The position numbers and the translations under genes were made by a program. This document shows, piece by piece, positions 1 to 5,241 of a DNA stretch of 6,042 nucleotides (within the stretch, counting starts at the first letter, position 1; every line of letters begins with the position of its first letter). The notes beneath the pieces are model-generated. The model made no database searches, was not told the DNA's origin, and worked only from the letters and a program-made list of their open reading frames with translations. This DNA is from Pseudomonadota bacterium (lineage in GTDB: Bacteria > SAR324 > NAC60-12). The DNA lies in the NCBI GenBank assembly GCA_014381795.1, contig JACNKY010000322.1:1-6042 (forward strand), read 5' to 3'.

Positions 1-456
1 AGTTGTACAACTGCTCAAGAGATATGCTCCTGAAGCAGTGTAGCGTCCTATCAGTTCCGGATTTTCTGAATAAACCTCTGCCACTTTGCGGCACTGCATT
101 GCGGAAGAGTAAGGCATATTAATATTTTCCGCATACCACGATTTTATTTGTTCTGTAGTGAGTTTAGATTCCCTGAGCAGGGAATGCAGGGAAATTAAAT
201 GCAGCCCCAGCAAAAAATAGTCATCCGCGATATTTTCAATAAATTTATTTATCCGGCTGATTACCTTCTGTACCGGAGGTGAACTTTCTTGTGGCGAGTC
301 TTCCGTAGAGTCTATCTTCAATTCAGGAAGATAAAAAAGCGTTTGTATCCGTCCAACAGGAAGTGATGGAGCTGCAGGAATCGAGACATTTTTCTTAGTT
401 CCTTCACGCCGAATTTCGCGTTGTGAAAGCAGGTTTATTTTCAGTCCTTTACTCAT
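1..456 (-). CDS. Unrecognised ParA-adjacent protein, 5' part only (candidate partition partner)
   Basis: This open frame reads leftward for 152 codons without a stop and leaves the window at base 1, so the C-terminus is missing. The ATG at 454-456 is fixed by a TAA codon directly upstream in the same frame; no good Shine-Dalgarno sequence precedes it. Residues 1-30 are basic, and residues about 45-63 are rich in Ser, Pro, Glu and Asp and look like a flexible linker. Residues about 66-150 look helical, with a KLTTEQIKSWYAE stretch (98-110) followed by PYSSAMQCRKVAEVY (115-129) and PELIGRY (133-139). This pattern recalls helix-turn-helix-like domains of DUF3102 type, where a 'working on W / SxxTAxxYxxVAE' region is followed by a second helix; that is only a resemblance by eye. 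The gene starts 50 bases after the parA stop with no terminator visible between, so co-transcription is likely. By position it could be the DNA-binding or cargo adaptor of the ParA, but no function is shown. The gene is probably real; its family is uncertain. Confidence 0.7.
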   Translation of the reverse strand, partial: MSKGLKINLLSQREIRREGTKKNVSIPAAPSLPVGRIQTLFYLPELKIDSTEDSPQESSPPVQKVISRINKFIENIADDYFLLGLHLISLHSLLRESKLTTEQIKSWYAENINMPYSSAMQCRKVAEVYSENPELIGRYTASGAYLLSSCTT

Positions 457-506
457 TTAATTTGTCTCAACTAAGCTTTTATTTCTGCAGACTAAATGTT
501 CTTATC

Positions 507-1277
507 TCAGTCTTTTTGGAGTTGTACAATCCGGCGCATAATTTCCCTGCAAAGCAGGTCATACATTTCCGCCCCACGCGTGTGCCCTTTGCGGTAGTCA
601 AAAATATTTTGTTGAAACGCCGGTGCTTCCTGAATTGAAACAGACTCTTCAATCATTCGTCTGAACAGCAAATCCGGCCACCTTTCACGAAGTCCCGCAG
701 TAATAGTTTGCGCCAACTTTGTCCGTGATTGTGAACGGGTGATCGCGATTCCCAGTACTTCTGCTTTGCATTGACCAAGCATGCTGGCTTTGAATTCGTC
801 AATGTAGCTCATTATTTGATCACAACCACTAAAACCCAGATAATCTGTCACCACCGGAACAATCACATAATCCACGTACATTAAAATATTTTTGCTGACT
901 TCACTCCAACTGGGTGCGGTATCAATGATCACTATTCGGTGATTGATTGATGAAAGCAGATTTGTGAAAAGCGAGTCCTTGAAACTGGTATGACTGAGAT
1001 AACTTGAAGCCTCAACCATCGCTTTACCGCCGGAAGGTAAAAATGACAAGTGACGATCAAGTTGAATAAATTCAAAATCACTGACCTTACCTAAAATTAC
1101 ATGGGCTAGATTACAGTGATGATCACGCTGAAAAGTTGTAGTGACATTAGCCTGAATGTCTGAATCAATCAAAAGGACATCACGTCGGGCTTTAGCAATT
1201 CTGGCAGCTAAATTGATTGCAAGAGTGGTCTTGGCCTGACCGCCCTTCATGGTCATGACAGCAATTTTGATACTCAC
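507..1277 (-). CDS. parA: ParA/Soj-type partition ATPase (compact, no N-terminal HTH)
   Basis: This 256-residue protein belongs to the deviant Walker A (ParA/MinD) ATPases, which form ATP-dependent dimers on DNA and move plasmids, chromosome origins or protein cargo. The P-loop MKGGQAKTT lies at residues 10-18, with signature lysine K11 and phosphate-binding K16. The second ParA motif DSDIQAN lies at 38-44 (D38, D40, Q42), and the Walker B strand IVIIDTAPS at 115-123 contains D119. The motif 'PVVTDYLG' follows at about 141-148. The P-loop begins within ten residues of the start, so there is no N-terminal DNA-binding domain as in P1/F-type ParA; the size fits Soj or small plasmid ParA proteins. 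The start is GTG at 1275-1277; an in-frame TAA at 1290-1292 limits any extension, and the next Met (residue 8) would cut into the first beta strand. A strong GAGGAG lies just upstream. It is probably expressed with the gene at 1-456. The retained signature lysine argues against an McdA-type ParA that lacks it. Whether its cargo is DNA or protein is unknown. Confidence 0.93.
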   Translation of the reverse strand: MSIKIAVMTMKGGQAKTTLAINLAARIAKARRDVLLIDSDIQANVTTTFQRDHHCNLAHVILGKVSDFEFIQLDRHLSFLPSGGKAMVEASSYLSHTSFKDSLFTNLLSSINHRIVIIDTAPSWSEVSKNILMYVDYVIVPVVTDYLGFSGCDQIMSYIDEFKASMLGQCKAEVLGIAITRSQSRTKLAQTITAGLRERWPDLLFRRMIEESVSIQEAPAFQQNIFDYRKGHTRGAEMYDLLCREIMRRIVQLQKD

Positions 1278-1279
1278 CG

Positions 1280-1285
1280 CTCCTC
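1280..1285 (-). promoter_or_regulatory. Shine-Dalgarno sequence for parA, unusually close to GTG
   Basis: The minus strand reads GAGGAG, then two bases (CG), then GTG. This is the only clear Shine-Dalgarno sequence before any gene in the window. The two-base spacer is shorter than the usual five to nine, which could reduce direct initiation. No better start lies within range, and the ParA N-terminal strand requires this start. Confidence 0.6.
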
Positions 1286-1383
1286 TATTTTAGACATTCT
1301 CAATCAACAAAAATATTAAAAAAACGAAGGTTAAAAACTACCATGTCTACGACTAAGAACACAAGACAGGAACAACATTGCTG

Positions 1384-1412
1384 AGTATACAGACCTTTCC
1401 CGGTTGCATGAA
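1384..1412 (-). promoter_or_regulatory. Candidate sigma70-type promoter for parA (weak)
   Basis: On the minus strand TATACT (1389-1384, five of six matches to TATAAT) follows TTCATG (1412-1407, three of six matches to TTGACA) with a 17-base spacer. Transcription would begin near 1377 and give a leader of about 100 bases before the GTG. The placement just after the pfaD terminator makes sense for an independent parA unit, but the -35 match is poor and this is an eye call only. Confidence 0.3.
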
Positions 1413-1433
1413 TAAAAGCTGAGTTCCTCAAGC
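1411..1433 (-). terminator. Probable intrinsic terminator of pfaD overlapping its stop codon
   Basis: The minus strand reads GCTTGAGGAACTCAGC (1433-1418) followed by TTTTATT (1417-1411). The arms pair as GC..TGAG with CTCA..GC, six base pairs with one bulged T, around a GAA loop, and a T-rich tract follows at once. The first three bases of the stem are the last sense codon of pfaD and the TGA stop lies inside the stem. The stem is short and carries a bulge, so termination may be partial. It would separate lepA-pfaD transcription from parA. Confidence 0.55.
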
Positions 1434-3065
1434 GGAAAAAGGCTGCGGTGTATAGACTTCACAAGCAGGAGGAAGCCAGACGCCTTGTATCTGCAAAAGA
1501 CGCAGCCGATATAAATACGCGGCGCCTGACATAATGTGCCATGCTACTTCTACAGTTTTGCGGTTGGAAACCTCTTCCAAATACGAACCCTTAACCCAAT
1601 CATTGAATGCACCCATTGCAGGTCCGGCCCAGATTTGATAATCCGCCTCACGCCCCTGCTCACCGGAATTTGACCATCGTGAAGACAAACCGAGATACCA
1701 ACGAAATATCAACGCCATTTTCCGCTTTGGATGATCCTTCGCACGTTCAATCTGATGCGGATCACGGGCATTAAAATGCTCCTCGGTCTGCCGCCAGATT
1801 TCATCAAGTGAACTGCGGAAAACCTGCTGTTCCAGTTTTAAACGTTCCTGCTGCGGAATTTCTTCGATGCTTTCATAGTTTTTATATAATTCATACAACT
1901 TTTTGGCCCTCATCGGGAACATGGTTCCACGCTTCAGCACTTGTAATTCCACCCCCATTTCAAACATATCAGCTGCGGGAGCCATCGTCACATCCGTCAT
2001 TTCTGCCTGTGCTAACAGATTTTTGCTGTGCTTTGACGCTGCCGCTTCCAAGCAGGATTGGTTAACTGATCCTGTAACTACATAAGCTGCTCCCATCATA
2101 AAGGCCGCCAGTGCGGAAGCCGGAGTTCCGATACCTCCTGCCGCTCCTACCCTGATTGCCTGAGGGTAGCCGTATTTGCGCTGAAATTGTTCCGCAAGGG
2201 TCAGAATAGCTGGAAGCAGCAACACAAGCGGACGATTGTCTGTGTGACCTCCGGAATCAGCTTCTACTGTAATATCGTCCGCCATCGGAACATGCCCCGC
2301 GAGCTGCGCCTGTTCCTCTGTAATGCTGCCATCTTCTACTAATCTCCGGAGAATTGCATCCGGCGCCGGAGCCATAAATTTTGAAGCCACTTCGGTGCGT
2401 GATATTTTAGCAATGACCCTGTTTTTAATAACTAGCTGATTTTGCGAGTTACGGCCTAAACCAGCAGCGCGGTAACGTACGATATTTGGAGTCAGACCAA
2501 GAAAAGCAGAAGCCTCAACAGTTGTCACACCATACTTCAAAAACATATCTACTGCTCCACGTTCAATTGCGTCTTCGCTGGGACTGTGGATGAGATTGAA
2601 AGCATACGGTCCATTCGGCAAAGCCTGCTGGATTGTCTTAATTGCTTCTTCGATGCGTGACGGTACCAGACCGGCTGCACCAAATGAGCCGAGTAAACCT
2701 GCTTTTCCAGCAGCAATAACCAGTTCCTCAGAAGCAATTCCATTGGCCATCGCACCCGTCATGTAAGCCATATTAAGCCCGTAACTCTGCATGAATTCCG
2801 GATCTCCAAACTGGCCGACCTGCATTGCAGGTACTTGAGCTAAAGCTGTCATCGAAGTTCCGGAAGTTGAATCAGTCACGTCCTCACCAAGACACACCCC
2901 TAAAGTCGATTCGTTTTGTACTACATGAATTACCTGGTTCAAATGCAGTAATTTATTACGAATATCTTCTGCAGAATTTGCAACATTGCCCGTAACTACA
3001 GACACACTTTCATTGGTTGCAGAAATTTTAGTACTGAGGCGTATTTGACTCATTTTTTCTTGCAT
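1428..3065 (-). CDS. pfaD: PfaD-family FMN-dependent enoyl reductase (PUFA synthase / trans-AT polyketide type)
   Basis: This 545-residue protein matches PfaD in length and motifs. In the family, PfaD is a separate FMN- and NAD(P)H-dependent enoyl reductase with a TIM barrel related to nitronate monooxygenase, and acts in trans on acyl chains carried by the ACP domains of PUFA synthases or trans-AT polyketide synthases. Visible motifs are GLLGSFGAAGL (123-133), FNLIHSP (156-162), VEASAFLGLTP (183-193) with YRAAGL (198-203), ADSGGHTDNRP (269-279) with conserved H274, VGAAGGIGTP (306-315), and GAAYVVTGSVNQ (325-336), the last two probably binding flavin phosphate. The PfaD-specific C-terminal part follows, with KRGTMFPMRAKKLYELY (379-395), RWYLGLSSRWSN (455-466) and WAGPAMGAFNDW (479-490); simple nitronate monooxygenases lack it. 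The start at 3065 is preceded directly by an in-frame TGA; Met5 (3053) is an alternative, and neither has a clear Shine-Dalgarno sequence. It follows lepA by 28 bases, probably as one transcript. No pfaA, pfaB or pfaC lies beside it, which is unusual. Confidence 0.93.
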   Translation of the reverse strand: MQEKMSQIRLSTKISATNESVSVVTGNVANSAEDIRNKLLHLNQVIHVVQNESTLGVCLGEDVTDSTSGTSMTALAQVPAMQVGQFGDPEFMQSYGLNMAYMTGAMANGIASEELVIAAGKAGLLGSFGAAGLVPSRIEEAIKTIQQALPNGPYAFNLIHSPSEDAIERGAVDMFLKYGVTTVEASAFLGLTPNIVRYRAAGLGRNSQNQLVIKNRVIAKISRTEVASKFMAPAPDAILRRLVEDGSITEEQAQLAGHVPMADDITVEADSGGHTDNRPLVLLLPAILTLAEQFQRKYGYPQAIRVGAAGGIGTPASALAAFMMGAAYVVTGSVNQSCLEAAASKHSKNLLAQAEMTDVTMAPAADMFEMGVELQVLKRGTMFPMRAKKLYELYKNYESIEEIPQQERLKLEQQVFRSSLDEIWRQTEEHFNARDPHQIERAKDHPKRKMALIFRWYLGLSSRWSNSGEQGREADYQIWAGPAMGAFNDWVKGSYLEEVSNRKTVEVAWHIMSGAAYLYRLRLLQIQGVWLPPACEVYTPQPFSA

Positions 3066-3093
3066 TCAAAAGATTATTTTGATGAATCTGTAA

Positions 3094-4908
3094 TTAGCGA
3101 TCAATTTTCAACACCGCCATAAACGCTTCCTGTGGCACTTCGACAGAACCTATCAGTTTCATCCTTTTTTTACCGGCCTTTTGCTTTTCCAGCAGTTTGC
3201 GTTTACGGCTGATGTCACCTCCATAACATTTTGCAGTAACATCTTTACGCATCGCACCTTGAGTTTCACGGGCAATGATTTTTGCACCGATTGCAGCCTG
3301 GATTGCAACTTCATACATCTGTTTAGGAATAAACTCTTTGATTTTTTTGGCCAGTTCACGTCCACGGAAAGGTGCCTGATCACTGGGAATTATCAGCGAT
3401 AATGCGTCCACCATTTCACCATTGAGCATAATATCCAACTTTACCAGTCTTCCCCTGCGGTAGTCAATCAACTCATAGTCAAAAGATGCATATCCGCGTG
3501 AAACTGATTTCAGCTGGTCGTAAAAATCCAGCACAATTTCATTTAAAGGAAGTTCATATTCGAGCATAACACGATTTTGCGAAGGATATTCCATATTTGT
3601 CTGGACACCTCGACGCTCCTGCGAAAGTTTCATAATTCCACCAACGTATTCCTGTGGAGTCAGTACACGACCCCGAATATACGGTTCCTCTATATAATCT
3701 ATTTCCATTGGAGAAGGCAGCTGAGACGGATTATCAATCCGGATGGATCCACCTTTTTTAAGATGTACCTGATACACCACACTTGGAGCAGTTGTAATCA
3801 GTTGCAGATCAAATTCACGCTCCAGTCTTTCCTGGGTAATTTCCATATGCAAAAGTCCGAGGAATCCGCAACGGAAACCAAAACCAAGTGCCACGGAAGT
3901 TTCGAGCTCATAACTCAGCGAAGAGTCATTAAGAGCAAGTTTACGTAATGCTTCTTTGAGTTCTTCATATTGTTCTCCCTCCACTGGAAAAATTCCGCTG
4001 AAGACCATCGGCTTTGCTTCTGCATAACCAGGCAAGGCATCTTTACACGGATTTTCAACAGAAGTGACCGTATCTCCAATTCTGGTGTGACCAATAGTTT
4101 TAATTGAAGCACTTAAAAATCCTACTTCACCTGGCCCAAGCTCCACTCGTTCCTCTCTAAAAGGTGTGAATACTCCAAGCTGGACAACCTCATATTCTTT
4201 TGCAGTTGAGATAAAACGGATATTGTCTCCAACTTCTACTTTTCCTTCCATGACACGTATCATGATTACTATACCAAGATAGGAATCAAACCATGAATCG
4301 AAAATCAGCGCACGTAAAGAGGCATCCCTTTTTCCTGCAGGTGGGGGAATAAAGTCCACAACTTGCTGTAGTACTTCATGAATTCCAATTCCCTGTTTAG
4401 CACTTACCCTAGCAGCAATACTTGTATCCAATCCAATAATGTCTTCAACTTCCTTGCATACCCTATCAGGTTCTGCAGTCGGCAAGTCAATTTTATTCAA
4501 GACAGGTAATATTTCCAAATCATTTTCAAGAGCCAGATAAACATTGGCCAGTGTCTGCGCCTCAACTCCCTGCGCTGCGTCAACAACCAGCAAAGCACCT
4601 TCACAGGCCGCCAGTGACCTCGATACTTCATAGGTAAAATCAACATGTCCGGGAGTGTCGATCAGGTTCAAAATATATTCATTTCCGTCTTCTGCCTGAT
4701 AATTCAAACGTACAGTCTGTGATTTTACTGTAATACCGCGTTCACGCTCAATATCCATGTTATCCAGCAACTGCTCCTGTGATTCACGATCTGTAACTGC
4801 ACCTGTCTCTTTCATCAGACAATCTGCCAACGTTGATTTTCCGTGATCAATATGTGCTATGATGGAAAAGTTACGGATAAATTTTGGATCAGGCGTTTTT
4901 ATGTTCAT
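3094..4908 (-). CDS. lepA: Elongation factor 4 (LepA), ribosome-associated translational GTPase
   Basis: This 604-residue protein is a full-length LepA (family about 600 residues), a GTPase of the EF-G class that binds the ribosome and is linked to ribosome assembly and translation under stress. The G domain shows AHIDHGKST (18-26), the switch motif RGIT (57-60), DTPGH (84-88) with the catalytic His88, NKID (138-141) and SAK (169-171), all intact. The segment after the G domain carries the domain II signature around [17 protein letters not shown], and [16 protein letters not shown] marks the domain after it. The LepA-specific C-terminal domain is present, with [18 protein letters not shown] and [16 protein letters not shown] near the end; this domain replaces EF-G domain IV and separates it from EF-G. 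The ATG at 4906-4908 has an in-frame TAA immediately upstream, which fixes the start, but no clear Shine-Dalgarno sequence is seen. In many bacteria lepA precedes the signal peptidase gene lepB; here pfaD follows instead. No damage is visible. Confidence 0.98.
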   Translation of the reverse strand: MNIKTPDPKFIRNFSIIAHIDHGKSTLADCLMKETGAVTDRESQEQLLDNMDIERERGITVKSQTVRLNYQAEDGNEYILNLIDTPGHVDFTYEVSRSLAACEGALLVVDAAQGVEAQTLANVYLALENDLEILPVLNKIDLPTAEPDRVCKEVEDIIGLDTSIAARVSAKQGIGIHEVLQQVVDFIPPPAGKRDASLRALIFDSWFDSYLGIVIMIRVMEGKVEVGDNIRFISTAKEYEVVQLGVFTPFREERVELGPGEVGFLSASIKTIGHTRIGDTVTSVENPCKDALPGYAEAKPMVFSGIFPVEGEQYEELKEALRKLALNDSSLSYELETSVALGFGFRCGFLGLLHMEITQERLEREFDLQLITTAPSVVYQVHLKKGGSIRIDNPSQLPSPMEIDYIEEPYIRGRVLTPQEYVGGIMKLSQERRGVQTNMEYPSQNRVMLEYELPLNEIVLDFYDQLKSVSRGYASFDYELIDYRRGRLVKLDIMLNGEMVDALSLIIPSDQAPFRGRELAKKIKEFIPKQMYEVAIQAAIGAKIIARETQGAMRKDVTAKCYGGDISRKRKLLEKQKAGKKRMKLIGSVEVPQEAFMAVLKIDR

Positions 4909-4925
4909 TTATAATTCTACAAATT

Positions 4926-4953
4926 ATGATAAAAAAATCAGCTCTCTCGACAA
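4926..4953 (-). promoter_or_regulatory. Candidate sigma70-type promoter for lepA-pfaD (weak)
   Basis: On the minus strand TTGTCG (4953-4948, four of six matches) is followed after 16 bases by TATCAT (4931-4926, five of six matches). Transcription would begin near 4919, leaving a leader of only about 11 bases before the ATG. Such a short leader would fit the absence of a Shine-Dalgarno sequence, but the call rests on pattern matching alone in an AT-rich stretch. Confidence 0.3.
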
Positions 4954-5003
4954 AAGCTCTGCTCTGCACTCTCTAGCAGTTTGAGTAACTCTTTCACAGT
5001 CTG

Positions 5004-5035
5004 GACTGCAGAAAGAAATGCGTTAAACTGCAGTC
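5004..5035. repeat. Perfect 8-bp inverted repeat in the divergent promoter region
   Basis: GACTGCAG (5004-5011) and CTGCAGTC (5028-5035) are exact reverse complements with a 16-base spacer. The right arm sits in the 8-base palindrome ACTGCAGT (5027-5034). It could be a two-site operator for a dimeric regulator between the divergent genes, or a hairpin; TTT follows the right arm on the plus strand, but there is no gene upstream on that strand to terminate. Function is not shown. Confidence 0.45.
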
Positions 5036-5059
5036 TTTAATAATTAATGAAAGTTCAGC

Positions 5060-5089
5060 ATGAGATGATAGTAATATCCTGCTTATAAA
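5060..5089 (+). promoter_or_regulatory. Candidate sigma70-type promoter for the acyltransferase gene
   Basis: ATGAGA (5060-5065, four of six matches to TTGACA) and TATAAA (5084-5089, five of six matches to TATAAT) are 18 bases apart. Transcription would begin near 5096 and give a leader of about 145 bases that contains the hairpin at 5117-5180. This is the best plus-strand candidate seen before the gene, but it is not decisive. Confidence 0.3.
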
Positions 5090-5116
5090 ATGACACATTT
5101 ACGTCAAAGAATCGAG

Positions 5117-5180
5117 GACAGACTGTCAGCAGTGTAAGTTTAGAGAGCTTACTTTCTGCTTCCTGAATAAGCATTCTGTC
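5117..5180 (+). other. Predicted stem-loop in the acyltransferase leader
   Basis: An outer pair GACAGA (5117-5122) with TCTGTC (5175-5180) encloses AGCAG (5128-5132) with CTGCT (5156-5160), which encloses GTAAG (5134-5138) with CTTAC (5148-5152) around a nine-base loop. The two inner stems are separated only by a 1-by-3 internal loop. GACAG-A-CTGTC (5117-5127) is also a small palindrome and offers an alternative pairing. It may be a structured 5' leader or a protein-binding site; it matches no riboswitch that I recognise. Confidence 0.35.
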
Positions 5181-5241
5181 TTTCATATTAGCGTAAATCT
5201 GCTATCGTTTTGCTAATGATTCACGAAACAATATTTTAAAT

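Larger units (their letters stand above)
4909..5241. other. Divergent non-coding region between lepA and the acyltransferase gene
   Basis: These 333 bases separate two divergently read genes and hold no convincing coding frame on either strand. The region is AT-rich next to lepA and next to the acyltransferase start, with a central part dense in short inverted repeats: GACTGCAG (5004-5011) with CTGCAGTC (5028-5035), ACAGTCTG (4996-5003) with CAGACTGT (5119-5126), GCAGAAAG (5008-5015) with CTTTCTGC (5152-5159), and AGCTCTCT (4940-4947) with AGAGAGCT (5142-5149). It must carry the promoters for both flanking genes; candidates are listed separately. No tRNA or known riboswitch is recognised. Confidence 0.7.

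Noticed and set aside
423..638. Plus-strand open frame of 71 codons spanning the gap between parA and its partner
   Set aside because: It overlaps the ends of both minus-strand genes, has no Shine-Dalgarno sequence, and its composition looks random.
1224..1250. ParA P-loop with Ala in place of the second-last Gly (KGGQAKTT) as a defect
   Set aside because: The signature and catalytic lysines are present, and KGGxAKTT is a common form in ParA proteins, so the enzyme is expected to be active.
1808..2085. Overlapping plus-strand open frames inside pfaD
   Set aside because: They are antisense to well-conserved PfaD coding sequence and have no recognisable features.
1428..3065. Reading the 545-residue reductase as a plain nitronate monooxygenase
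   Set aside because: The length and the C-terminal PfaD-specific part (about residues 379-490) exceed nitronate monooxygenase, which shares only the TIM barrel.
3577..3948. Open frame of 123 codons on the plus strand inside lepA
   Set aside because: It is fully antisense to conserved lepA sequence, has no recognisable domain, and reads like the mirror of lepA codons.
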